From Symsagittifera roscoffensis (lineage: Eukaryota > Xenacoelomorpha > Acoela > Convolutidae): DNA of 64,000 nt. Each line of letters begins with the position of its first letter. Position 1 is the first letter of the stretch. The position numbers were made by a program, and so were the translations under genes. The notes below the pieces were generated by a model. The model had not been told where the DNA came from. It saw nothing but the letters and a program-made list of their open reading frames with translations, and searched no databases. Positions 54,016 through 64,000 of the stretch are shown piece by piece. The DNA is taken from the NCBI RefSeq assembly GCF_963678635.1, contig NC_087068.1, positions 6,415,907 through 6,479,906 on the forward strand, read 5' to 3'.

Positions 54016-57000
54016 GTATATTTTGCCACCTTTCCCATATCAAATACGGCCACCCGTACCAAAAATACTCTTTATTTCTGGTCAAAACTTCTTGTAATTT
54101 TTTTTTAAAAAAGCAGGGATTTTTTGAAACTTTTGTTTCTCATATTATTTTTGATCAAAAGTTAGCTAAATCTAGGCTATTTCTAGCTAGAAAAAAAGAA
54201 AAAGTATCTTTGTGAAGCTCAAAACCCCCACCTGCCATTGAATAGACAGACGGTTGTGCTATTCGCTAGGCTACACGACCTGATACCTTCGCATAGTTTT
54301 AGCAATCTAATTCAAAGCAACACTTGTCGTATTCCAAAGCAACAATTGTATTGCGGCTATTGTGTATACTCGAAGCAATTTTTATCTTGTTGCGGTTAAG
54401 CAATGAACTGATTTTTGGTTATTTTTTCCAGAAATTATTTAATTCTAAACTAAGAAAAGACATAGATCATTTCTGTAGACAAAATACGAAAACATTTGGC
54501 TAAATAGGCTATAAATCATTTCTATCTTAAAAACAGAGCTCGTTGGTTACGGTGATTTGAAAACAGGTTGTTCGGATAGTTGCAAGATATTCCCTTACAA
54601 GCATTTGTATTCAAAACAGCTATAGTGCTTTTCTTTTTCAAATTACTGCAAAATTTTAAACTTGAAACAGAAAACTTGAAACAAAAAATGGCAATTAAAC
54701 CAGTCGAAGCATCCACCAGTTTCCTAAACCAGTAGAAAAATACGGAGCTGATACGAAACAATCCTAAAACAGTTATGCAAAATCTACAAAAAAATCATGC
54801 AACATTTTACACAGACAACGTAATTTTTTTTTACTGTTTTATTTACTCAATAACCCGAAACTTGGCTGGTGTATGTATTAAGCTTTTCTTTGGCTGGTCG
54901 ATAATTCGTCTGGCTCATTCAGCCTCATAAATTAGGAAGCCAATAAGAAGCGATTCAGTTAGTTTTGTGAATGGTAAAAAGCGCAATGCTTTGACAAATT
55001 TCTGGTTTTGGACCAAGTATGCCCTTACACAGCTCTGTTTTGATTTCAATTCACAAATTCTAAATTTATATGACTCTATTTTTCTGAGTTTTGGAGCACA
55101 CATATGTGAATAATTGGACTTTTTTAGGAATGCCAACTGAGCGATTGGAAAGTTCACATGAAAATCTGCAAAATCAGATCTGCTGAAGGCGGCAACCAAA
55201 GGCCCAGCGTGGAGACAAGTTTTCATTCAACTTTTGGTGTCAGCGATTCTGAAAACATGAATTGTAGGATGTGCCAAAAAACCAACGCTAAAGCTTGCAC
55301 TGGTTGCAGAAAAGCTTGTTACTGCTCAAAGGTACTTTTTTACTTTTTAGCAGCAAAATAAAAAACCAGTTTTGTTTGCACTCAATCCACCAAACTATAT
55401 TTTATCAAAAATTTTGATTTAAAACAACTACTTCAATTTCTAATTTTCCGGTGAAAATAACTGCGAGCGATTATGAAATTAAAGGTTTCCCAACAAACAA
55501 AAGCCAGATCTTAACAACAAACAAGGCTGCTTATAACAGCGCACAGCCCTGAATGTTCCGACTGCCTTTCAAGGTCTCAATAATCACATGAATGAACAAG
55601 AAATTAAAAAAGTAATAAAATGAAATGCAAACTTTTTGTCCAATTTGAGATATTTCGTGAAAATCATACCCCCACACGCCATATAAACTACTAAGTGATA
55701 GTTTTCAGTCCTTCTAACAAATCATTATAGCAAATAAGCTTCCTTCAATCAAAATGGAACTATTTATAAGACGGATTAAATCTCCACTTACGCGTTTATA
55801 GCGCGAAATATATCGCGCATTAATTGTTCGAAATTGGCAATATGTAAACTCCCGTAACTTTCTGAAAATGGATCACAAGTGAAATATCTTTTTGATTTTG
55901 AGCTCAGAAAATAACTACTTTTCGAATGATTTCTAAAAGTTTCGTCACGAACTGCTAGCTATTAAATCGAATTTTGTCAGGAGAAAAAAAACCACCGCAA
56001 GCATATACTTTCCGTCATTTTCTTCAAAAGTAGAAACGATAAATGTATGTTATTGTATCATTGAGCAAGCATGTCTTTTTAATACAATTTTGAATATTTA
56101 GTAACTTTTGCTCAGAAAACTCAGAAAGTGTTACAATCTAAAATTGGCTAAAACACTCTAAATTGCCTCGTAAAACACAAAACCATTTTTTCAAATAAAA
56201 AAATTCTCAAGATTTATTCAGAAAAATTGTGGTAAGAAAACCAGCCGATGTGATGTGTAATATAGCTACCGTATAAACTACTCTAAGTTATGATGGTTTT
56301 ACAAAATAATGATGTTACTTATGAATTACAAAATTCATGGAAAGTTAAGGTTTTTTTCTCAGTGACATAAATTTTGACTGATTGAAATTTTCTTTTTAAT
56401 TTTGTCTGACTTATGCTTCGGTTGATTTATGTACTTTCGTATACCAATATTACTCGATTTTATTGCTTGCAAAGTTCATTAAAGCACAGTCAATGGTCAA
56501 AACTTTGCTTTTTTAACCGGTGTTCTGGTCTGTTTTGGATTTAAGGCATAGATACTTACACTAGTGGACAAATTTAAGCGCAAACTCAGGATTTTAGTCT
56601 GTAAAATGTCTGCCTTGAATGCACATTTTGGACAACATTTCCTTCGAAATTCGGTAAAAGTCTTACATTCGGTTAAGTTTTTTCTTAGCAATGTAATCCT
56701 GGTTTAAAAATTCCAGTTTTCTTCATTAAGTTTCGCATCGTAGTGAGTTCTTTCTTGAATAAGCGGATTAATAAAATTTTTCATGGGACGTGAAACATTC
56801 TCAGCGAGAAAATGGAAACAATCTGTGTGAAAATTTTACTAACCTCGGACGTTTCTCACTTTTTCATGCGAAGTAAAAAACTTAGTGCAGATGAGAAAAG
56901 CTGGCATTTTCAGACCCGGATTGCATTGGTAAGTCATTGAAACCAAGTATTGATATTTTCATAGATGGTAGCTCTGAACAAGGCATTTTGCAGACTAAAA

Positions 57001-58901
57001 TTTTGAATTTGCGCTTAGTTCTGTCCACTAAGGTAGTTTTTTTTTCAGTGAAGTTTTGGCTTTTGGCCAGGTTGGGGTAATTAACGCGCGATATATTGCG
57101 TTCATATAACACGCGTAGGCAACTTTTCTAGGAATGTCAGTGGAAGGATTGGAAAGCTCATAAAAAGATCTGCAGAATTACACCGGCTCCAAGCGGCAAT
57201 GAACAACCAATAGTTGAGACAAGTGCGAATCAAGCTTCGGGAGTCAAGCGGGAGAGGTTTCAGCTAATGGAGCTGCATTCCCTGCATAAAGACAAAGCAA
57301 CCTCACTTGGGTTGCCTTTCATACCCGATTACACTACGGAGTTTCTGGATGAATATCCAGAACACATTCACTATCACCACGCAAACGAAATGGCGGGCCT
57401 AGAATTAGAATTCATTAGTCGTTTTTATAATATCCACGACGGAGGAAATGCTTTTACTGACGAGGATTTCTCCCTGGAACTACTTTTGAAGCGATGGAAC
57501 ATACCCGATACGCAGTTTTTGTTTCAGTTTTTAGCACGAAACGATTTAGAAGACGGACACATTTGCGAAGAACATAATTTTACATACCTAACTACTTTGC
57601 AAGGCACAAACAGCATCGTAGACAACGTGCATATTTTGCGCAATACTCCGAGTACAAATCTCGTTTTCGAGTGTGGTCGAAATTACGTATCCATTGGTTA
57701 TGTTGATCTAAGTCAGCTTTTGTGGGGTTCATATCGAAACGACAATGACGGAGTGATACACTTCTACGGCTACGATCAGGCTGAAGTTACAGTAGCGAGA
57801 AGTATCTTGATTTACGAAATGTTGAAGTCTGAGGTGAGTGACAAAACGATTCTGCAAATTTGGTTTTCTTCGTGCTGGGATAAAGAAACACAACAAGATT
57901 TCAAGACATTTCTTCAAAACGAAGTACCAAATCTCGACAATGATCTGCTCAACAAGTATGCTCACAATTGGAAACGAAAGATGAACATGACGACAGAATT
58001 CGCGCAGTCGGCTTTTGCACAACCTTTGACTGTGCTTGATTTCGCGCCTATGAGTAACTTGAAAGTCAAAGATGACAGAATGGCATATGGTCATTACTGC
58101 CTTACGGGTTGCATTTTCACTGAAGGTGTTGTAGTTTGTGGAAATTGCACTATGTTTCCTGATGCAGATGATAATTGGAAGAAAATCAGATCTGAAATGT
58201 TCTACGCCGTGATAGACATGACTCAAATTGCGAGCAAGTTGACAGAAAGCGATACATCTCTTATCAAGTTCATAGCGTCGCAAACACACAAAAAGCTATC
58301 CGAGTTGCGAGGATTCGTTCAAAATGGGAAAATAAAATGCCACTTATCAGTAAAAACAGTCGAGACTAATGATTTCCGGTTCGCCGGTGATGTCAAAAAA
58401 CTGGAACCTCATGTGATAGACTGGAGTAACGTGCCTGATTTTTGGCCCAGATTCGACTTCATAGATTTTGCGGAGAGTTGCAGTGGACTTAAAACTCTGC
58501 ACCGTTTCCACACAATAAACTGGTCACACAAAGTGTATGGTACATCGTACTTGGATTACAGGGATCGGAGAGATCTTTTGGAAACATTATTCAGAAGCAA
58601 AATCGAGAAATTGAATGTTACCGCCAACAAAGTCAAAGTTATGCTACCAAATATTGACCGATTGATCCAACTACCGTTGTTCAAAATGCCACACAATAAG
58701 TTATCATCACCATCAGTTGCAGCAGATAAATTTGGTGGAAAGTACTTGAAATATTTCATGACTGATCGAAACGGAAAAGTTCTGAATCATTTCAGAGAGA
58801 AGCATGAAATCTTCTGGGATATCTTTCTTGAGAGCGCTAGTCACACTATGATATGCGCGTTTTCATTTGACGATACTATTCAACTAGACAAAATTTTTTA
58901 A
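53941..58901 (+). CDS. Tandem MYND-finger protein with a long unrecognised C-terminal domain
   Basis: Exons: 53941-54015 (start uncertain), 55128-55331, 57132-58901, all phase 0 with GT-AG introns. Each MYND finger is split by an intron after CSK. Finger 1 is CQTCQKTNSKACSGC plus YYCSK, continued by ECQLSDWKVHMKICK. Finger 2 is CRMCQKTNAKACTGC plus CYCSK, continued by ECQWKDWKAHKKICR. The C6HC ligand pattern is complete in both. MYND fingers bind proline-rich partner peptides and occur with chromatin or degradation machinery. The last exon carries about 545 further residues that I cannot place in a family, with blocks such as GVIHFYGYDQAEVTVARSIL and ILQIWFSSCWDKETQ. No SET motif is visible, so it is not an obvious SMYD methyltransferase. 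Predicted length is about 682 aa from ATG 53,941. Confidence 0.75.
54230..54300 (-). repeat. Possible tRNA-derived sequence
   Basis: On the minus strand, gtgtagcctagcgaatagc resembles a pol III A box and gggggttttgagcttc is a degenerate B box about 45 nt later. No cloverleaf could be completed. It lies in a MYND intron. Confidence 0.25.
55523..56045 (+). repeat. CAAGACTGCTCG family copy in the last MYND intron
   Basis: It begins caaggctgcttataacagcg with agccctgaatgttccgactg and ends near ttctt...agtagaaacg, matching copies at 41.1 and 43.6 kb. The tandem duplication breakpoint at 55,591 falls inside it, so the second unit starts with a headless copy at 59,223. Confidence 0.7.
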
Positions 58902-59222
58902 CTTGAACGCACCTGCATCCAAACAGAAAAATTACTCTTTATAACTAAACTGAAATTTGTAATCTGTCAGCTATAAGAAGAAACTTCAATGTGGGGGTTG
59001 TTTTCTTGAATACCCGGGTTGACCTCCATAGACCGAAAATGCTAATCATACAATTTCATACACTTAGTCTATGGAAAAATGCTAGTCATACAAATTTCAT
59101 GCATTTTTGCAAAATGAGTTTAATCGAATTTTAAAGGTATTTTATAGTTGTTTTGCTATCGAAATTGGTGTCTCTTCATAAAAAAAGGAAAAAAATGGTA
59201 TGAAAAAAAATGCTAACCATAC
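55591..59222 (+). repeat. 3,632-bp tandem duplication, unit 1
   Basis: Unit 1 contains the headless CAAGACTGCTCG copy, the rest of the intron, the last MYND-gene exon and a truncated CCCGGG miniature element. It is repeated at 59,223-62,854. The encoded 544-residue stretch from Met 57,267 is identical in both. The only difference noticed is C at 59,218 versus A at 62,850, next to the junction. Confidence 0.95.
59013..59222. mobile_element. CCCGGGTTGA-ended miniature element, truncated copy
   Basis: It starts cccgggttgacctccatagacc as in the 62,645 copy but stops at the duplication junction, lacking its right terminus. Confidence 0.75.
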
Positions 59223-62200
59223 AATGAACAAGAAATTAAAAAAGTAATAAAATGAAATGCAAACTTTTTGTCCAATTTGAGATATTTCGTGAAAATCATA
59301 CCCCCACACGCCATATAAACTACTAAGTGATAGTTTTCAGTCCTTCTAACAAATCATTATAGCAAATAAGCTTCCTTCAATCAAAATGGAACTATTTATA
59401 AGACGGATTAAATCTCCACTTACGCGTTTATAGCGCGAAATATATCGCGCATTAATTGTTCGAAATTGGCAATATGTAAACTCCCGTAACTTTCTGAAAA
59501 TGGATCACAAGTGAAATATCTTTTTGATTTTGAGCTCAGAAAATAACTACTTTTCGAATGATTTCTAAAAGTTTCGTCACGAACTGCTAGCTATTAAATC
59601 GAATTTTGTCAGGAGAAAAAAAACCACCGCAAGCATATACTTTCCGTCATTTTCTTCAAAAGTAGAAACGATAAATGTATGTTATTGTATCATTGAGCAA
59701 GCATGTCTTTTTAATACAATTTTGAATATTTAGTAACTTTTGCTCAGAAAACTCAGAAAGTGTTACAATCTAAAATTGGCTAAAACACTCTAAATTGCCT
59801 CGTAAAACACAAAACCATTTTTTCAAATAAAAAAATTCTCAAGATTTATTCAGAAAAATTGTGGTAAGAAAACCAGCCGATGTGATGTGTAATATAGCTA
59901 CCGTATAAACTACTCTAAGTTATGATGGTTTTACAAAATAATGATGTTACTTATGAATTACAAAATTCATGGAAAGTTAAGGTTTTTTTCTCAGTGACAT
60001 AAATTTTGACTGATTGAAATTTTCTTTTTAATTTTGTCTGACTTATGCTTCGGTTGATTTATGTACTTTCGTATACCAATATTACTCGATTTTATTGCTT
60101 GCAAAGTTCATTAAAGCACAGTCAATGGTCAAAACTTTGCTTTTTTAACCGGTGTTCTGGTCTGTTTTGGATTTAAGGCATAGATACTTACACTAGTGGA
60201 CAAATTTAAGCGCAAACTCAGGATTTTAGTCTGTAAAATGTCTGCCTTGAATGCACATTTTGGACAACATTTCCTTCGAAATTCGGTAAAAGTCTTACAT
60301 TCGGTTAAGTTTTTTCTTAGCAATGTAATCCTGGTTTAAAAATTCCAGTTTTCTTCATTAAGTTTCGCATCGTAGTGAGTTCTTTCTTGAATAAGCGGAT
60401 TAATAAAATTTTTCATGGGACGTGAAACATTCTCAGCGAGAAAATGGAAACAATCTGTGTGAAAATTTTACTAACCTCGGACGTTTCTCACTTTTTCATG
60501 CGAAGTAAAAAACTTAGTGCAGATGAGAAAAGCTGGCATTTTCAGACCCGGATTGCATTGGTAAGTCATTGAAACCAAGTATTGATATTTTCATAGATGG
60601 TAGCTCTGAACAAGGCATTTTGCAGACTAAAATTTTGAATTTGCGCTTAGTTCTGTCCACTAAGGTAGTTTTTTTTTCAGTGAAGTTTTGGCTTTTGGCC
60701 AGGTTGGGGTAATTAACGCGCGATATATTGCGTTCATATAACACGCGTAGGCAACTTTTCTAGGAATGTCAGTGGAAGGATTGGAAAGCTCATAAAAAGA
60801 TCTGCAGAATTACACCGGCTCCAAGCGGCAATGAACAACCAATAGTTGAGACAAGTGCGAATCAAGCTTCGGGAGTCAAGCGGGAGAGGTTTCAGCTAAT
60901 GGAGCTGCATTCCCTGCATAAAGACAAAGCAACCTCACTTGGGTTGCCTTTCATACCCGATTACACTACGGAGTTTCTGGATGAATATCCAGAACACATT
61001 CACTATCACCACGCAAACGAAATGGCGGGCCTAGAATTAGAATTCATTAGTCGTTTTTATAATATCCACGACGGAGGAAATGCTTTTACTGACGAGGATT
61101 TCTCCCTGGAACTACTTTTGAAGCGATGGAACATACCCGATACGCAGTTTTTGTTTCAGTTTTTAGCACGAAACGATTTAGAAGACGGACACATTTGCGA
61201 AGAACATAATTTTACATACCTAACTACTTTGCAAGGCACAAACAGCATCGTAGACAACGTGCATATTTTGCGCAATACTCCGAGTACAAATCTCGTTTTC
61301 GAGTGTGGTCGAAATTACGTATCCATTGGTTATGTTGATCTAAGTCAGCTTTTGTGGGGTTCATATCGAAACGACAATGACGGAGTGATACACTTCTACG
61401 GCTACGATCAGGCTGAAGTTACAGTAGCGAGAAGTATCTTGATTTACGAAATGTTGAAGTCTGAGGTGAGTGACAAAACGATTCTGCAAATTTGGTTTTC
61501 TTCGTGCTGGGATAAAGAAACACAACAAGATTTCAAGACATTTCTTCAAAACGAAGTACCAAATCTCGACAATGATCTGCTCAACAAGTATGCTCACAAT
61601 TGGAAACGAAAGATGAACATGACGACAGAATTCGCGCAGTCGGCTTTTGCACAACCTTTGACTGTGCTTGATTTCGCGCCTATGAGTAACTTGAAAGTCA
61701 AAGATGACAGAATGGCATATGGTCATTACTGCCTTACGGGTTGCATTTTCACTGAAGGTGTTGTAGTTTGTGGAAATTGCACTATGTTTCCTGATGCAGA
61801 TGATAATTGGAAGAAAATCAGATCTGAAATGTTCTACGCCGTGATAGACATGACTCAAATTGCGAGCAAGTTGACAGAAAGCGATACATCTCTTATCAAG
61901 TTCATAGCGTCGCAAACACACAAAAAGCTATCCGAGTTGCGAGGATTCGTTCAAAATGGGAAAATAAAATGCCACTTATCAGTAAAAACAGTCGAGACTA
62001 ATGATTTCCGGTTCGCCGGTGATGTCAAAAAACTGGAACCTCATGTGATAGACTGGAGTAACGTGCCTGATTTTTGGCCCAGATTCGACTTCATAGATTT
62101 TGCGGAGAGTTGCAGTGGACTTAAAACTCTGCACCGTTTCCACACAATAAACTGGTCACACAAAGTGTATGGTACATCGTACTTGGATTACAGGGATCGG

Positions 62201-62854
62201 AGAGATCTTTTGGAAACATTATTCAGAAGCAAAATCGAGAAATTGAATGTTACCGCCAACAAAGTCAAAGTTATGCTACCAAATATTGACCGATTGATCC
62301 AACTACCGTTGTTCAAAATGCCACACAATAAGTTATCATCACCATCAGTTGCAGCAGATAAATTTGGTGGAAAGTACTTGAAATATTTCATGACTGATCG
62401 AAACGGAAAAGTTCTGAATCATTTCAGAGAGAAGCATGAAATCTTCTGGGATATCTTTCTTGAGAGCGCTAGTCACACTATGATATGCGCGTTTTCATTT
62501 GACGATACTATTCAACTAGACAAAATTTTTTAACTTGAACGCACCTGCATCCAAACAGAAAAATTACTCTTTATAACTAAACTGAAATTTGTAATCTGTC
62601 AGCTATAAGAAGAAACTTCAATGTGGGGGTTGTTTTCTTGAATACCCGGGTTGACCTCCATAGACCGAAAATGCTAATCATACAATTTCATACACTTAGT
62701 CTATGGAAAAATGCTAGTCATACAAATTTCATGCATTTTTGCAAAATGAGTTTAATCGAATTTTAAAGGTATTTTATAGTTGTTTTGCTATCGAAATTGG
62801 TGTCTCTTCATAAAAAAAGGAAAAAAATGGTATGAAAAAAAATGCTAACAATAC
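59223..62854 (+). repeat. 3,632-bp tandem duplication, unit 2
   Basis: It is a direct copy of 55,591-59,222 at a constant offset of 3,632. It lacks the upstream exons 53,941-54,015 and 55,128-55,331, which lie left of the breakpoint. Confidence 0.95.
60764..62533 (+). CDS. Second copy of the terminal MYND-gene exon
   Basis: It begins after the same TTTTCTAG acceptor with ECQWKDWKAHKKICR, completes half a MYND finger and continues into the same unrecognised domain, ending at TAA 62,531-62,533. It has no first-half MYND exon of its own. It could be used only by skipping the first copy (exon 55,128-55,331 joined to this one), by a new promoter, or not at all. The reading frame from Met 60,899 is intact, which is expected given its apparent recency. 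Confidence 0.7.
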   Translation, partial: ECQWKDWKAHKKICRITPAPSGNEQPIVETSANQASGVKRERFQLMELHSLHKDKATSLGLPFIPDYTTEFLDEYPEHIHYHHANEMAGLELEFISRFYNIHDGGNAFTDEDFSLELLLKRWNIPDTQFLFQFLARNDLEDGHICEEHNFTYLTTLQGTNSIVDNVHILRNTPSTNLVFECGRNYVSIGYVDLSQLLWGSYRNDNDGVIHFYGYDQAEVTVARSILIYEMLKSEVSDKTILQIWFSSCWDKETQQDFKTFLQNEVPNLDNDLLNKYAHNWKRKMNMTTEFAQSAFAQPLTVLDFAPMSNLKVKDDRMAYGHYCLTGCIFTEGVVVCGNCTMFPDADDNWKKIRSEMFYAVIDMTQIASKLTESDTSLIKFIASQTHKKLSELRGFVQNGKIKCHLSVKTVETNDFRFAGDVKKLEPHVIDWSNVPDFWPRFDFIDFAESCSGLKTLHRFHTINWSHKVYGTSYLDYRDRRDLLETLFRSKIEKLNVTANKVKVMLPNIDRLIQLPLFKMPHNKLSSPSVAADKFGGKYLKYFMTDRNGKVLNHFREKHEIFWDIFLESASHTMICAFSFDDTIQLDKIF

Positions 62855-62903
62855 AATTTCCATATATGGAAATTGTATGACTAGTATTTTTGGTCATCCC
62901 GGG
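62645..62903. mobile_element. CCCGGG-ended miniature element, full-length copy (259 bp)
   Basis: Left end CCCGGGTTGACCTCC, right end TTTTTGGTCATCCCGGG, flanked by TA on both sides (62,643-62,644 and 62,904-62,905), consistent with a TA target duplication. It has an internal perfect palindrome at 62,851-62,878. No ORF. Confidence 0.8.
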
Positions 62904-63020
62904 TACACAACTGTATATTGTAGAAAAACTTTCATTTAGTTGAAAAGAATCGACCTGCAAGCTTCGCCTTTTTATAATTGTTTTGTAAATTTGTATAATT
63001 GTTATGTAAATTATTGTATA

Positions 63021-63590
63021 ACCGGGCTGACCTCTATGCACCGAAATTGCTGGTTCTGCAACTCCATACAATTCGACTATGAAAGCGTGCTATTTTAAAT
63101 TTCGAAATTCGTCAAAAATATTATCAGTTTTTTGTCGCATAATCATTTCTGTTGTCAAGCAAAGTATTTTAAAATTAATTCAGTGTAAAATTTTTTCTAT
63201 GATTTGGTCCAATTTCTATCTTGCATACGTCATTTTTTTGTTTCTGATTGAGATCAGACGCCTTGTCTTGTTAAAAATTACCAAAAACTACTATAGGCGA
63301 AAAAAGTGCAGCAAAAAACTTGAAAGCAAATTGTACAGCAGGAGTCGTTAAACACAAAATAGAAGTAAAATTAGGTTAAAAAACAATCTGTGGCAAGACA
63401 GTTTTTGATTATACAATGGTTATACAATTCCATATGCAAAAAATACAACTCCATATGCAAAAAAAATGATACTCATACAATTTACATCTATAGAAAATAT
63501 AAGAAATAAAGTTTTCATACAATTTTTAAATGAAGGAAATGTTTGAGAAACTGTATAAAAATTGTATGGCCAATTTTCGTTGTCAACGAG
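63021..63590. mobile_element. Diverged CCGGG-ended miniature element
   Basis: It begins accgggctgacctctatgca and contains several atacaatt and ccatatgcaaaaaa blocks like those of the other copies. The right end is unclear, near attgtatggccaattttc at about 63,565-63,585. Confidence 0.4.
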
Positions 63591-64000
63591 AAAACTTTCA
63601 AAAATTAATTTGAGTTTTATCTACTTTTTTTTGGCTGCAAATAGTTGCACTTTTTGAGCTAATAAGTATTGAGCAAATTTTCTCGTGATGATTGCAAACG
63701 AATAAGATTATCAGTTTGGTTCTATCTTTCTTCTCAAACGGCTCAGAGAAACCTGGCAACTTTGTGGTACGCAAAAAAATTATAAAACAAAATTTTAAGT
63801 AAACGTGTCATGTCAAAAACAAACAATTTAATGTAAATTTTGTTAACCCATTTTTCCAAATGTTCATAAACTGATGACTGATACTTAGACATTTAATTTA
63901 AGTTATTGCTGGATAGTGACTTTTGATTGGAAAAAAAACAAAAAAACTTTTAATTGCATATGGTTCATACAGTTTTGGAACATGGGAGGGGTTTGGCATT
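63591..64000. other. AT-rich terminal stretch, nothing recognised
   Basis: No coding frame, repeat match or terminal structure is seen before the window ends. Confidence 0.5.

Noticed and set aside
54230..54300. tRNA gene
   Set aside because: Only A-box-like text is convincing; acceptor and anticodon stems do not pair.
57729..58289. Antisense 186-aa frame (and its twin at 61,361-61,921)
   Set aside because: It is the mirror of the MYND-gene exon; the composition follows the sense codons and there is no independent support.
60764..62533. Independent second MYND gene
   Set aside because: It has only half a finger and no upstream exons of its own; it is recorded as a duplicated terminal exon instead.

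Overview
The window is a piece of an AT-rich animal genome, not a prokaryotic or free viral sequence. It has spliced genes with phase-consistent exons, large introns full of transposable elements, a choline transporter typical of nervous systems, a lysosomal-type sulfatase, and MYND zinc-finger genes. I cannot name the species. One intron of the sulfatase gene is best read as GA-AG rather than GT-AG. Such introns are known to be frequent in appendicularian tunicates (Oikopleura), which also carry env-bearing Ty3-type elements, so a larvacean is a weak working guess.

Layout. 1-4.7 kb: antisense BEL/Pao-type LTR retrotransposon (gag and protease, with a nonsense codon and a 43-bp frameshifting duplication), whose leader carries three tandem hairpins with compensatory changes. 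4.9-14.7 kb (+): the last four recognisable exons of an arylsulfatase B-like gene. Its 7.6-kb last intron holds a decayed antisense Ty3/Gypsy element (7.0-13.5 kb) and a small hAT-like element. 14.8-15.6 kb: two copies of an interspersed G-rich repeat. 15,934-29,627: a complete, apparently recent 13.7-kb LTR element on the minus strand, with two 410-bp LTRs that look identical, a TCAC target duplication, a tRNA-type primer site, a leader rich in stem-loops, and a chain of abutting or overlapping ORFs. In order these are a basic 156-aa protein, Pol, two tiny membrane proteins, a 378-codon frame with no ATG, an 872-aa envelope-like glycoprotein and a 601-aa protein of unknown function. Pol has lost the centre of reverse transcriptase and RNase H in frame but keeps an intact integrase core. 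31.5-36.0 kb (-): six 3' exons of a high-affinity choline transporter (SLC5A7/CHT1-like); the 5' exons are not recognised here. 36-52 kb: repeat territory, with TAATCGATTATAAT-rich elements, a roughly 1.8-kb minisatellite, a 3.5-kb foldback structure, BEL/Pao pol remains and a hairpin with 119-nt arms. 52.8-64 kb (+): a gene built of phase-0 modules that each span two half MYND fingers, ending in a long exon with an unrecognised domain of about 540 aa. A 3,632-bp segment with this last exon is duplicated in tandem, and CCCGGG-ended miniature elements litter the region.

How the parts relate. The sulfatase and the choline transporter converge (3' ends facing), and the env-bearing element sits in the intergenic gap between them. 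The two older LTR elements lie antisense in sulfatase introns, the orientation that least disturbs host splicing. The item most worth pursuing is the 13.7-kb element: its ORF layout, coupled start/stop junctions and structured leader are not those of a standard gag-pol-env retrotransposon.
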